Assembly (NCBI RefSeq): GCF_002934685.1
Contig: NZ_NKHL01000121.1
Coordinates: forward strand, 229,589-293,588
Source of the DNA: Pseudomonas bohemica
GTDB lineage: Bacteria; Pseudomonadota; Gammaproteobacteria; Pseudomonadales; Pseudomonadaceae
Length of the DNA stretch: 64,000 nt
Reading direction: 5' to 3'
Made by a program: the position numbers and the translations under genes. Of the stretch, positions 46,691-56,474 are shown one piece after another. Below the pieces are notes generated by a model that saw only the letters and a program-made list of their open reading frames with translations, was not told the origin of the DNA and made no database searches. Positions within the stretch are counted from its first letter, which is position 1, and every line of letters starts with the position of its first letter.

Positions 46691-47413
46691 ATGAAAGCGT
46701 TTGGAATCGAGTTTTATCGTGGACGACAAAGGGAGCTCATCGACGAGCTGATCAAACTCACTGACGCACCTTTCAAGTACCTGGTAACCGCCAACGTCAA
46801 TCACATCGTACTGCTCGAGCATGACGAGCAGCTTCGCGAAGCCTATCGCTATGCGGGGCATCGTCTGTGCGACAGCCGCGTGCTGTATCCGGTGCTTCAG
46901 CGTTTGAACACAGGCATCGCCGAGCCGATCCCCGGCAGCACCCTCACCCGCGCCATGATGAACATCGCCCAGCTCAGGCAGTGGCCGGTGACTGTGCTGG
47001 GGTGTGACAGAGACGTCATCGCCACTCTGAAAAGAAGCTACCCGGCGGTGACCTTTCATCACTACAACCCGCCCATGGGATTCATTGATGATCCGCAGGA
47101 GGTCGAGCGCTGTATCGATTTCATCCAGCTACAGCGTTCGCGCATGACCGTCTTCTCGGTCGGCTCGCCCCGCCAGGAGGTACTTGCCTGCGCGGTGTTC
47201 AAGCGTGGTGGTGCCACCGGCATCGGTCTGTGTACGGGCGCTTCGCTGATGTTCCTTTCGGGTAGGGTCAGGCGCGCTCCGCTGTGGGTCCAGCGCCTGT
47301 CGCTGGAGTGGCTGCATCGGTTATGCACAGAGCCCAGGCGCCTGGGTCGACGTTATGCGGTGGACGCCTACCGGATACTGCCGATCATCGCTCGGCAGTT
47401 TCGTAATCGTTAG
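46691..47413 (+). CDS. WecG/TagA/CpsF-family (GT26) glycosyltransferase
   Basis: The 240-residue enzyme matches GT26: TANVNHIVLLEHDEQLREAY and the aspartate in LCDSRVLYP near the start, then SVGSPRQEVLA, and the C-terminal GASLMFLSGRVRRAPLWVQRLSLEWLHRLCTEPRRLGRRY. Family members add ManNAcA, ManNAc or glucuronic-type sugars to lipid-linked intermediates (WecG, TagA, GumM). With the GT2 enzyme and the priming transferase it suggests a short repeat unit. An AGGAG site precedes the ATG. It diverges from the GH5 gene. Confidence 0.9.
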   Translation: MKAFGIEFYRGRQRELIDELIKLTDAPFKYLVTANVNHIVLLEHDEQLREAYRYAGHRLCDSRVLYPVLQRLNTGIAEPIPGSTLTRAMMNIAQLRQWPVTVLGCDRDVIATLKRSYPAVTFHHYNPPMGFIDDPQEVERCIDFIQLQRSRMTVFSVGSPRQEVLACAVFKRGGATGIGLCTGASLMFLSGRVRRAPLWVQRLSLEWLHRLCTEPRRLGRRYAVDAYRILPIIARQFRNR

Positions 47414-47532
47414 AGCGGCTGATTTTTTTATTCAAAGGCGCGCCTTTCGACATGGTCGTTGTACTTAAGCATTTCACAAAAAGCGTTTCACAAGAGCCCT
47501 GGCCGGTGCGAATCGTCCGGGGTTTTTGCGTT

Positions 47533-48648
47533 TCAGGCGGCGCCCTTGCCCATCGCTGCCCAATACGCCTTCACGCCGTTGAACGAGTTCGCGATCTGCG
47601 CGGCGAATACGTGCCGCTTCGACATCGCCGGCTTTTCGATGCAATGCCAGGAGAACACTGCCGCAATCAGCACAATCGGAAACGCCACCAGCGTCATACT
47701 GATCGGCCCGATGCCTTTGACCTGGTGCGCAAGGATTTCCTGCACCGGGAAAGCATAAATGTAGACCCCATACGAGTAATCGCCCAGTCGGTTGTAACGG
47801 TTGACCAGGCTGTTGGTGGCGAACCCCAGGTAAAAAATCAACCAGGTCCACGCAGCGACGAAGCACTCAAAGAAATACGGCTTCTGATACGACCAGGCCG
47901 CGAGCGCTGCAAGTGGCAGAAACCAGACGAAACGATGCTGGATGTGCTGCCGGTAGCGGTACAGCGTCATGCCCAGCACGAACGGTAGGCTCCAGGTGAA
48001 GAAAAATTCCACGAGGGGCATCCCGGTCATCAGCGTGGTGTTCGCCGACATGACCTTGAATGCGACGTAGTCGATGGCGTAGACCAGCAGAAATACCGCA
48101 AAGCGACGGCCTTTGCCGTAGAAGGCAAACGCGCCAAGCCCGCCGACCAGCACGTACAGGGTCACTTCGTAGGACAGCGTCCATAACGAGCCGTTGATGC
48201 CGGGCCAGGGATTGTCCTCGAACAGGCCTGGCAAATGAAATTGCATGTTGAACAGCATCAGGTTTTTGCTCAGGTAACTGTAAATTGCGCTCGAGCGGAA
48301 ATATTCCACGGTGCCCAGTGTCGTAAAGATCGGTCCGATCAGAAACACGCTCAGGAGCAGCACCAGTGTCAGGCCCGGATAAATACGCAGGAAGCGCGCC
48401 GAGAAGAAATCAATGGAGCTAGGTGCGCGGTCTTGGCTCAGGGAAATGAAGAAACCCGAGACGCAGAAAAAAGTGATCACGGCCAGTTCGCCCAGTGACA
48501 GGTCGAGCCAGTCAGACAGCGGCTCCACAGCCGCACTGCCTTGCGACAGTGGATAACTGTGCGAGACCAGCACGGCGGTGGCGGCGAGCATTCTGATCAG
48601 GTTGAAGTTATTGTTTCGTCTGGACGCTAGATCACCCAGTGTATTCAT
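47533..48648 (-). CDS. Acyltransferase family 3 (OafA/YrhL-like) membrane protein
   Basis: The 371-residue integral membrane protein has about ten helices. It opens with FNLIRMLAATAVLVSHSYPLSQG, which contains the catalytic-type histidine of this family, and has FFCVSGFFISLS. Such proteins O-acetylate or O-succinylate surface polysaccharides. The ATG at 48648 has GGAGG five bases upstream; the longer frame to 48690 lacks a site. It is convergent with the GT26 gene and probably decorates the EPS. Confidence 0.87.
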   Translation of the reverse strand: MNTLGDLASRRNNNFNLIRMLAATAVLVSHSYPLSQGSAAVEPLSDWLDLSLGELAVITFFCVSGFFISLSQDRAPSSIDFFSARFLRIYPGLTLVLLLSVFLIGPIFTTLGTVEYFRSSAIYSYLSKNLMLFNMQFHLPGLFEDNPWPGINGSLWTLSYEVTLYVLVGGLGAFAFYGKGRRFAVFLLVYAIDYVAFKVMSANTTLMTGMPLVEFFFTWSLPFVLGMTLYRYRQHIQHRFVWFLPLAALAAWSYQKPYFFECFVAAWTWLIFYLGFATNSLVNRYNRLGDYSYGVYIYAFPVQEILAHQVKGIGPISMTLVAFPIVLIAAVFSWHCIEKPAMSKRHVFAAQIANSFNGVKAYWAAMGKGAA

Positions 48649-48920
48649 ACCGCCTCCGCGCAAACTCAGGGCAACCACATTTCGATTCATTCACTGCTGT
48701 GATGTCTTGCGTGCTCAATGACGCGTAATACCGAAGAGGCTTTCGTTGTACCCGACGTTGAAACCATACACCGGCCCTGTACAGCGTCTAATTGCCATCG
48801 CTAATCGGCTTATGAATAACTCGGTTGCCAAAAAATTGACCACAGGCGGCGAACGATAGATTTTTCCGCAAACGTCGCCGGTTTTCATCCGTTCTGACAT
48901 TGTTATTTCTGGAAGTGAAC

Positions 48921-51563
48921 ATGCCTGCCGACTCAGCCAAAACGACATTGCAGCAAACCACCGAGGGTTTACGACTTGAAGGAGGCGCCACCGCGCAATG
49001 GCGCGAATGGGGGCCGTATCTCAGTGATCGTCAGTGGGGCACCGTGCGCGAGGATTACAGCGCCGATGGCGAGGCCTGGGATTATTTTCCTCACGACCAC
49101 GCGCGCAGTCGTGTGTATCGCTGGGGCGAGGACGGGCTGGCCGGTTTCTCGGACAAGGCGCAGCACTGGTGTCTGGGGCTGGCGCTGTGGAACGAGCGAG
49201 ATGCCATTCTCAAGGAGCGGCTGTTCGGCCTGAACAACGCCGAAGGCAATCACGGGGAAGACGTCAAGGAGCTGTATTTCCACGTCGACGGTGTGCCGAG
49301 CCACGCCTACATGCGCATGCTCTACAAATACCCGCACGCGGCGTTTCCCTACAGCGATCTGGTCGAGGAGAACGCGCGTCGAGGCCTTGACGACCCTGAA
49401 TACGAAGTCCTCGATACCGGCGTCTTCAACGACAACCACTATTTCGACGTCAGCATCGAATACGCCAAGCACACGCCGGACGACATCTTCATGCGGGTGA
49501 CAGTGGTCAATCGCTCGGACCGTTTTGCGCGCCTGCATGTGCTTCCGCAATTGTGGGCGCGGGATATCTGGAGCTGGGGGGCGCAAATCGAACGTCCTGC
49601 CCTGTCGCTTGTGGATAACCGGGTCACGGCGCGGCACCCTTCTCAACCCACCAAGGAGGCGACGGCGTGGGGGCACGAACCCTGCGAGTGGGTGTTCTGC
49701 GAGAACCGCACCAACACGCCGAAGCTGTTCGGTAAGCCGAGCGCCGGGCCATTCAAGGACGGCGTCAACGACTGGCTGCTGGCTGGCAACTCTGATGCAA
49801 TCCGCCACGACTCGGGTACCAAGGCGGCCGCGCATTTTGTGATGACGCTTAAAGGTGGCGCCTCGCAGGCGGTTTATCTGCGTTTCGCTCCGGCCGGTTC
49901 TGCACATGTGAATGCCAGAGCGCTGTTCGAGCAACGCCGCAACGAGGCCGACGAGTTTTACGGCGCCTTGCAGCGCAAGCTGGAAGACACCGACGCACGC
50001 AACGTTCAGCGTCAGGCGTTGGCCGGGTTGCTCTGGTCCAAGCAGCTGTATTACTTCGACGTCAAAACCTGGCTCGAAGGCGATCCCGGACTGCCTCCGC
50101 TACCCGTTGAACGCTCGCACATTCGCAACAACGAGTGGCGGCATCTATATAACTTCGACATCGTGTCGATGCCGGACAAATGGGAATACCCCTGGTACGC
50201 CTCCTGGGATCTCGCGTTCCAGGCCGTGGCTTTCGCCTTGATCGATGTCGACTTCGCCAAGGATCAACTGCTGCTGTTGGTGAAGGACCGCTTCATGCAT
50301 CCCAACGGCCAGTTGCCAGCCTACGAGTGGCGCTTCGACGACGCCAACCCGCCGGTGCATGCGTGGGCCTCGTGGCGTGTCTACCAAATGGAAAAGGCGC
50401 AGAAGGGTCAAGGCGATGTGGTCTTTCTCGAGCGGGTTTTCCACAAGCTGCTGCTGAATTTCTCGTGGTGGGTCAATCGCAAGGACGCCGAAGGACACAA
50501 CATCTTTCAGGGCGGCTTTCTGGGCCTGGACAATATCGGCCTGTTCGATCGCTCGGCCGCACTGGCCCCCGGTTATCAGCTCGATCAGGCAGACGGCACG
50601 GCCTGGGTCGCCGGTTACGCGCTGGACCTGATGCGTATTGCGCTGGAACTTGCGCAGCACAACGAGGTGTACGTCGATATCGCGGTCAAATTCTTCGAGC
50701 ACTTCCTTTATATCGCCGGCGCCATCAACGAAGTCGATCAGAATGAAGTCGAAGGGCTGTGGAACGATGAGGATGGATTTTTCTACGACGTGCTGCATCG
50801 TCCGGACGGCCAACGCGAATCGGTAAAACTGCGCTCGTTCGTGGGATTGATCCCGCTGTTTGCGGTGCGCGTGCTGGAACAGCGCGAACATGAAGGTCTC
50901 AAGGATCTGCGCGAACGTTTATTGGCGTTCCTGCATCACCGGCCTGATCTGGCGGCGCTGGTTTCGCGCTGGACCGAACCTGGCAAAGGCAATCGCCTGC
51001 TGCTGGCATTGTTGCGCGGCCAGCGGACCAAGGATCTGATCAAACGCATGCTCGATGACAGCGAGTTCCTTTCGCCGTACGGCGTGCGTTCGTTGTCGCG
51101 CCACTATGGCCAGACGCCGTTCAGCATGCAGATCAATGGCAACACGCTGTCCGCGGATTACGAGCCGGCGGAATCGAGCTCGCGTCTGTTCGGTGGCAAT
51201 TCCAACTGGCGTGGGCCGGTATGGATGCCGCTGAACTACATGCTGATCGAATCTTTGCGTGAGTTTCATCGCTACTACGATGAGAACTTTTCCGTCGAAT
51301 ACCCCAGTGGTTCTGGCTATCTGGCGTCGCTTGAGGAAGTGGCTGACGGACTCAGCGGCCGCATAAACAGACTTTTCCTACGCAATGAAGAAGGCAATCG
51401 GCCTTCCATGGCCGGTTATCCACAGCTTGAAATAGATCCCGAGAGCCGAGACCTGGTGCTGTTTCACGAATACTTTCATGGCGAAAACGGCCGTGGCCTC
51501 GGGGCCTCGCACCAGACGGGATGGAGCGCGTTGGTTGCCCTCCTGCTTCAACCGAAAGAATAG
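48921..51563 (+). CDS. Large cytosolic glycoside hydrolase, GH63/MGH1-like
   Basis: The 880-residue protein has no signal peptide. The N-terminal part (GPYLSDRQWGTVREDYSADGEAWDYFPHDHARSR) and the (alpha/alpha)6-type C-terminal half (YPWYASWDLAFQAVAFALIDVDFAKDQLLLL, NSNWRGPVWMPLNYMLIE) fit the GH63-related glucosidase/mannosylglycerate hydrolase group. The start at 48921 has GGAAG upstream. It is followed by an MFS transporter and may process alpha-linked glucosyl compounds. A link to the EPS locus is positional only. Confidence 0.8.
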   Translation: MPADSAKTTLQQTTEGLRLEGGATAQWREWGPYLSDRQWGTVREDYSADGEAWDYFPHDHARSRVYRWGEDGLAGFSDKAQHWCLGLALWNERDAILKERLFGLNNAEGNHGEDVKELYFHVDGVPSHAYMRMLYKYPHAAFPYSDLVEENARRGLDDPEYEVLDTGVFNDNHYFDVSIEYAKHTPDDIFMRVTVVNRSDRFARLHVLPQLWARDIWSWGAQIERPALSLVDNRVTARHPSQPTKEATAWGHEPCEWVFCENRTNTPKLFGKPSAGPFKDGVNDWLLAGNSDAIRHDSGTKAAAHFVMTLKGGASQAVYLRFAPAGSAHVNARALFEQRRNEADEFYGALQRKLEDTDARNVQRQALAGLLWSKQLYYFDVKTWLEGDPGLPPLPVERSHIRNNEWRHLYNFDIVSMPDKWEYPWYASWDLAFQAVAFALIDVDFAKDQLLLLVKDRFMHPNGQLPAYEWRFDDANPPVHAWASWRVYQMEKAQKGQGDVVFLERVFHKLLLNFSWWVNRKDAEGHNIFQGGFLGLDNIGLFDRSAALAPGYQLDQADGTAWVAGYALDLMRIALELAQHNEVYVDIAVKFFEHFLYIAGAINEVDQNEVEGLWNDEDGFFYDVLHRPDGQRESVKLRSFVGLIPLFAVRVLEQREHEGLKDLRERLLAFLHHRPDLAALVSRWTEPGKGNRLLLALLRGQRTKDLIKRMLDDSEFLSPYGVRSLSRHYGQTPFSMQINGNTLSADYEPAESSSRLFGGNSNWRGPVWMPLNYMLIESLREFHRYYDENFSVEYPSGSGYLASLEEVADGLSGRINRLFLRNEEGNRPSMAGYPQLEIDPESRDLVLFHEYFHGENGRGLGASHQTGWSALVALLLQPKE

Positions 51564-51653
51564 AATCGCGGGTCGCTTACGGGGGCCGGTCTTGCTACAT
51601 CAGCGACGGCCTCCATGCATAAGGACAGAGACGGGCCAAGGAGCTGTTGCCGG

Positions 51654-52841
51654 ATGTCGCTTCGCAAATACCAAAGAGTGCTGGCTATCCCTCGGGTGCT
51701 GCCAGCCACGTTGTTCATGTTCGTCGCCGGTTTGCCGCTGACGATCATGACCCTCACGCTTAGCCTGCATGTGCTCAACGAATTGGGCCGTGGCTACTTC
51801 GATGCCGGGATAGTCGGGACTGCCACCGCGCTGGGTTTTGCCGTGGGCTCGCCATTGCTGGGGCGCATGATCGATCGCCATGGTTTGCGTCCGGTGGTGG
51901 CCGTCTGCGGAACATTATCCACAGTCGCCTGGCTGTTGCTGCCATTGGTGAGTTACTCGGTTTACGTCTGCCTGGCGTTTGTCGCTGGCATGTTCACAGT
52001 GCCGACCGGTTCGCTTGCGCGACAGTTCGTCGCCAGCCTGGTGCCTGAAGACAAACGCCGTCCGGCCTACTCCCTGAACATGATGTTGATGGAATTGGGC
52101 TTCGTCATCGGACCCGCAACCGGCATCCTTCTGATCACACGCTACTCGGCAACGGCCACCATCGTCGGTATCGGCGTGTGGCGGGCACTGTCGTATATCG
52201 TGCTGTACAAGCTCAATTGGCCTACGCGCTCCCTTGATGAGGTCGCCCAGGACCCGAATCGTGTCAGGCCCAAATTGCGCACATGGATGAGCGGGCGTTT
52301 GCTGGGCGTGATGTTCGTCAGCGCTGGGGCGTTATTCGTGCTTTACGGCACGGAGTTGGCGCTGATCGCGGTGCTGCGCAGCAACGGTGAGATTGCGTTC
52401 ACCGGCTATGTGATCGCTGCCATGTCGGTGGCGTCCATCGTCGGCGGTTTCATTCACGGCATCGTTCACCGCTCCTGGTCGCAGACGCGGCTCGCATTGG
52501 CGATGAGCCTTTTGCTGTTGCCGGTCGCTCTGTTCGATCAGGTGTGGTGGTGGCTGATGCTGGCGTTGTTGCCGACCAATCTGCTGTGTACGCCGACCCT
52601 GGCCGCAGGCTCCGAGGCCGTTGCCAAACTGGCGCCTGCCAGCGTGCGCGGTGAGGTGATGGGCTTGCACGATTCGGCCTACCGAATCGGTCAGACCCTC
52701 TCCGCGCCATTGGTGGGCTTGGCCATCGACAGTCTGTCGCCGGCTATGGGATTCGTCGCGGCGGCGTTGGGCGGGCTGGTGCTGATTGCGATGGCAGGGT
52801 TATGCAATCTGTGGATATCAGCTCAGAAACAGACAGCGTAG
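51654..52841 (+). CDS. MFS-family transporter
   Basis: The 395-residue protein has about 12 membrane helices. The conserved cytoplasmic loop GSPLLGRMIDRHGLRPVV lies after the second helix. The ATG at 51654 has AAGGAG ten bases upstream; the frame is also open from 51615. It lies 90 bp after the GH63-like gene, same strand. The substrate is unknown; sugar or drug efflux are both possible. Confidence 0.82.
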   Translation: MSLRKYQRVLAIPRVLPATLFMFVAGLPLTIMTLTLSLHVLNELGRGYFDAGIVGTATALGFAVGSPLLGRMIDRHGLRPVVAVCGTLSTVAWLLLPLVSYSVYVCLAFVAGMFTVPTGSLARQFVASLVPEDKRRPAYSLNMMLMELGFVIGPATGILLITRYSATATIVGIGVWRALSYIVLYKLNWPTRSLDEVAQDPNRVRPKLRTWMSGRLLGVMFVSAGALFVLYGTELALIAVLRSNGEIAFTGYVIAAMSVASIVGGFIHGIVHRSWSQTRLALAMSLLLLPVALFDQVWWWLMLALLPTNLLCTPTLAAGSEAVAKLAPASVRGEVMGLHDSAYRIGQTLSAPLVGLAIDSLSPAMGFVAAALGGLVLIAMAGLCNLWISAQKQTA

Positions 52842-52848
52842 AAATGAC

Positions 52849-52880
52849 ATCGGTCTTGGCCAGGGAGGCTCAAGACCGGT
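52849..52880. terminator. Probable terminator between the MFS gene and plsC
   Basis: CGGTCTTG (52851-52858) and CAAGACCG (52871-52878) pair with a 12-base loop, followed by GTGTTTTG on the plus strand. It lies between convergent genes. Downstream to plsC I see only AT-rich sequence and a TTATCCACA DnaA-box match near 53007. Confidence 0.55.
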
Positions 52881-53024
52881 GTTTTGAGGGCAGATGATTG
52901 CTCGTAAGAAAAACTTATGCACGTTTTTGGTTCGATAATCGCCGTCAGAAATAAGTAAATAAATTAAATAGTTAGCGGTGTTTATCAGGAACCTCACACA
53001 TTTGGTGCACAGGTTATCCACAAT

Positions 53025-53795
53025 TCACGCCGGTGATTTTTCGGGCGTGGCTGCAGGCACGGCTGGTGAGCCCAGCGCCTTCTGCGTCGCTTCGTTCCAG
53101 GCCGACACGCGGTCATTGAGTGCGGCGATGGCGCGGGGGCCTGAACCCTCGGCATACATCGGCTCGCCAATCACCACTTCGATGGTGCCCGGCTTCTTGC
53201 CCCAGCCTTCCTTCGGCCAATATCGGCCGGCGTTGTGAGCAATCGGCAGGACTGGCAGTTCGGCATTCACCGCCATAGCCGAGCCGCTGCGTGAGAACTT
53301 GCCGATCTGTCCGTAGGGCACCCGGGTGCCTTCAGGGAAAATCAGCACCCAAACGCCATCCTTGAGCAGTTCGTCACCCTTCTTCGCCACCACCTTGAGC
53401 GCGGCTTTCGGGTTGTTGCGGTCAATGGCGATCGGTCGCAGCATCGCCATCGCCCAACCGAAGAACGGGACGTACAGCAGCTCACGCTTGAGCACTTGGC
53501 TTAACGGCTGGAAATATGCCGACAGGAAAAACGTCTCCCAGGTGCTCTGGTGATTGGAAACGATCACGCAGGGCGTCTTGGGCACGTTCTCCTGGCCTGT
53601 GACATTGACTTTGATATTGAGGAACACCTTCGTCAGCCAGACCGCACACCGACACCAATAAACGTTGATGAAGCGATAACGAATACGGAAAGGCAGGAAA
53701 GGCGCAATGAAGAAACTCAGCGAACACCACAGCAGGGCGGTGGTGCCCAACAGCAGGTAAAAGATGAAGATCCTGATGGCCTGCACTATCGACAT
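53025..53795 (-). CDS. plsC: 1-acylglycerol-3-phosphate O-acyltransferase (PlsC family)
   Basis: This lysophosphatidic acid acyltransferase makes phosphatidic acid for membrane lipids. The N-terminal membrane helix (FIFYLLLGTTALLWCSLSFFIAP) precedes the catalytic NHQSTWE (His82, H-x4-E variant common in gamma-proteobacteria) and the substrate motif FPEGTR (153-158). It is 256 residues long. In many P. fluorescens genomes it is a near neighbour of gyrB, so it marks the right edge of the accessory block. Specificity within the PlsC/OlsA group is not certain. Confidence 0.88.
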   Translation of the reverse strand: MSIVQAIRIFIFYLLLGTTALLWCSLSFFIAPFLPFRIRYRFINVYWCRCAVWLTKVFLNIKVNVTGQENVPKTPCVIVSNHQSTWETFFLSAYFQPLSQVLKRELLYVPFFGWAMAMLRPIAIDRNNPKAALKVVAKKGDELLKDGVWVLIFPEGTRVPYGQIGKFSRSGSAMAVNAELPVLPIAHNAGRYWPKEGWGKKPGTIEVVIGEPMYAEGSGPRAIAALNDRVSAWNEATQKALGSPAVPAATPEKSPA

Positions 53796-53851
53796 AGCTG
53801 CTTTTACCGTTACGGGCAGTGCCCGGATTGAGCGTGCCGCTGGACGACCGG

Positions 53852-54403
53852 TCAGCCGTTCAACGAGGCGCTGTTGTGGATAATTTCTGCGGCAACCGCC
53901 GCCAGATCGTCAAAAATCAACGTTCCCGCGGGCAATGGCATGCTCCGCGTCTTGGTTCCTTTGCCCGTCATGACCAAAACAGGTTGAGAGTCGACGGCTA
54001 TCGCCGCCTCCAAGTCACCCTTGCTGTCACCGACGAACCAGATTCCGCGCAAATCCACCGAGTAATGGCGGGCGATGGTGCGCAACATGCCCGGTTTGGG
54101 CTTGCGGCAGTCGCAACCCTGATCCGGGCCATGAGGACAGTAGACAATCAGACCAACCTCGCCGCCGTGCTCCGCCACCCGTTCACGCAAACGTGCGTGC
54201 ATGGCGTCAAGGGTGGCCAGGTCGTAATAGCCACGGGCAATGCCCGACTGGTTGGTAGCGACCGCCACCGTCCAGCCGGCCTTGCTCAATTGCGCAATCG
54301 CCTCGATCGAGCCGGGGATCGGAATCCACTCTTGCACCGACTTGATGTACGCGTCGGAGTCTTCGTTGATCACTCCGTCCCGATCGAGAATCAGCAGCTT
54401 CAA
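53852..54403 (-). CDS. gmhB: D-glycero-beta-D-manno-heptose 1,7-bisphosphate 7-phosphatase
   Basis: GmhB removes the 7-phosphate in ADP-heptose synthesis for the LPS inner core. This HAD phosphatase shows the nucleophile motif LDRDGVIN (Asp7, Asp9) and the zinc-binding Cys89-x-His91...Cys97-x-Cys99 (CPHGPDQGCDC) that marks GmhB. WFVGDSKGDLEAA is the third HAD motif. The start is TTG with GGAG eight bases upstream, 16 bp after the glyS stop. It has 183 residues. Confidence 0.94.
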   Translation of the reverse strand: MKLLILDRDGVINEDSDAYIKSVQEWIPIPGSIEAIAQLSKAGWTVAVATNQSGIARGYYDLATLDAMHARLRERVAEHGGEVGLIVYCPHGPDQGCDCRKPKPGMLRTIARHYSVDLRGIWFVGDSKGDLEAAIAVDSQPVLVMTGKGTKTRSMPLPAGTLIFDDLAAVAAEIIHNSASLNG

Positions 54404-54419
54404 ATCATCCGCTCCGGCA

Positions 54420-56474
54420 TCAGCTCAACAGGGAAATGTCAGCGACACCGAGGAACAGATTGCGAAGACGGGCCAGCAACGCGTAACGGTTGGCTCGCAC
54501 GTTGGCGTCTTCAGCGTTGACCATCACGGCTTCAAAGAAGGCATCCACAGGCTCGCGCAGCGCTGCCAGACGGGCCAGCGCTTCGTTGTACTGACGGTTG
54601 GCCGACATGGGCGCCACGGCCTGGTCTGCTTGCTGAATCGCCGAGTACAGCGAGAACTCGTTGGCATTGTCGAAGTACTTCGGCTCGACGGGCTGGGCAA
54701 TGCTGCCCTCGGCCTTGCCCAGCAGATTCGAGACGCGTTTGTTGACGGCGGCCAGTGCAGCGGCCTCAGGCAACTTGCGGAAGGCCTGTACGGCTTGCAC
54801 GCGCTGGTCGAAGTCCAGTGCCGAACCCGGTTGCAGGGCACGCACCGACAGGTAGACCGACACGTCGACGCCTTCGTCTTCATAACGCGCCCGCAGGCGG
54901 TCGAAGATGAACTCCAGCACTTGCTCAGGCAGGCCGGCAGGTTTGACCTTGGCACCGAACTGAGCGACTGCGAACTGCACGGTCTTGATCAGGTCCAGGT
55001 CCAGCTTCTTCTCGATCAGGATGCGCAGGATGCCCAGCGCTGCACGACGCAGTGCGTAGGGGTCCTTGCTACCGGTTGGCAACATGCCGATGCCGAAAAT
55101 GCCGACCAGCGTATCGAGCTTGTCGGCGATGGCCACGGCAGCGCCAGTCAGAGTGCTTGGCAGTTCAGCGCCAGCGCCGCGGGGCATGTACTGCTCGTTC
55201 AACGCCAGTGCGACGTCTTCCGGCTCGCCGTCAGCCAGTGCGTAGTAGTAACCCGCCACGCCCTGCATTTCAGGGAATTCGCCGACCATCTCGGTCGCCA
55301 GGTCGCACTTGGACAATAGACCTGCACGGCCCGCGCGCTGAGCGTCGCCGCCAATGCGCGGAGCAATGAACGCGGCCAGTTTGGAAACGCGCTCGGCCTT
55401 GTCGAAAACGGTGCCCAGTTGAGCTTGGAACACGACGTTCTGCAGACGCTGGTTAAAGGTTTCCAGCTTCTGCTTCTTGTCTTGCTTAAAGAAGAACTCG
55501 GCGTCGGTCAGGCGTGGGCGAACGACTTTCTCGTTCCCCAATACGATCTGCGACGGGTCCTTGCTCTCGACGTTGGCCACGGTGATGAAGCGCGGCAGCA
55601 GCTTGCCCTCGGCATCCAGCAGGCAGAAATACTTCTGGTTGTCCTGCATGGTGGTGATCAGGGCTTCCTGCGGTACTTCCAGGAAACGTTCCTCGAACGA
55701 GCAAACCAGCGGCACCGGCCATTCAACCAGCGCGGTCACTTCATCGAGCAGCGCAGGCGGCACGATTGCGGTGCCTTCGTGCTGGCTCGCCAGCTCTTCG
55801 ACACGCTTGCTGATCAGCTGGCGACGCTCGTTGAAGTCCGCCAGAACGTGGGCCGCGCGCAGGTCACTGGCGTAGTTGGCCGGCGAGGAAATGCGCACGT
55901 TTTCCGGGTGATGGAAACGATGACCACGGGATTCGCGGCCAGCGGCCTGGGCGAGGATGGTGCAGTCGATCACCTGATCGCCGAACAGCATCACCAGCCA
56001 TTGGGTCGGCCGCACGAACTCTTCCTTGCGCGCACCCCAGCGCATGCGCTTTGGAATAGGCAGGTCGTTGAGCGAGTCTTCGATGATAGTTGGCAGCAAG
56101 CTCGCGGTCGGCTTGCCGGCGATGCTCTGGCTGTAGCGCAGTTTCGGGCCGCTCTGATCGATTTCGCTCAGGTCGACGCCGCACTTCTTGGCGAAGCCCA
56201 ACGCCGCCTGAGTCGGGTTGCCGTCGGCGTCGAACGCGGCTTGACGTGGCGGGCCGTCCAGATTGACGCTGCGGTCCGGTTGCTGAGTTGCAAGCTCGGT
56301 GATCAGCACAGCCAGACGACGCGGCGCTGCATAAACCTGCTTGGCGCTGTAGGTCAGACCGGCAGCCTGCAGGCCTTTTTCGATACCGGCCAGGAACGCA
56401 TCGGCCAGGGTGTTCAATGCTTTGGGTGGCAGTTCTTCGGTGCCCAATTCAACCAGGAAATCTTGAGCACTCAT
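54420..56474 (-). CDS. glyS: Glycyl-tRNA synthetase beta subunit
   Basis: Beta is the tRNA-binding subunit of the alpha2-beta2 glycyl-tRNA synthetase. It opens SAQDFLVELGTEELPPKAL, contains VLGNEKVVRPRLTDAEFFFKQD, and is 684 residues long (E. coli 689). It overlaps glyQ by four bases (ATGA), implying coupled translation at equal stoichiometry. The C-terminal region includes an anticodon-binding-type helical domain. Confidence 0.97.
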   Translation of the reverse strand: MSAQDFLVELGTEELPPKALNTLADAFLAGIEKGLQAAGLTYSAKQVYAAPRRLAVLITELATQQPDRSVNLDGPPRQAAFDADGNPTQAALGFAKKCGVDLSEIDQSGPKLRYSQSIAGKPTASLLPTIIEDSLNDLPIPKRMRWGARKEEFVRPTQWLVMLFGDQVIDCTILAQAAGRESRGHRFHHPENVRISSPANYASDLRAAHVLADFNERRQLISKRVEELASQHEGTAIVPPALLDEVTALVEWPVPLVCSFEERFLEVPQEALITTMQDNQKYFCLLDAEGKLLPRFITVANVESKDPSQIVLGNEKVVRPRLTDAEFFFKQDKKQKLETFNQRLQNVVFQAQLGTVFDKAERVSKLAAFIAPRIGGDAQRAGRAGLLSKCDLATEMVGEFPEMQGVAGYYYALADGEPEDVALALNEQYMPRGAGAELPSTLTGAAVAIADKLDTLVGIFGIGMLPTGSKDPYALRRAALGILRILIEKKLDLDLIKTVQFAVAQFGAKVKPAGLPEQVLEFIFDRLRARYEDEGVDVSVYLSVRALQPGSALDFDQRVQAVQAFRKLPEAAALAAVNKRVSNLLGKAEGSIAQPVEPKYFDNANEFSLYSAIQQADQAVAPMSANRQYNEALARLAALREPVDAFFEAVMVNAEDANVRANRYALLARLRNLFLGVADISLLS

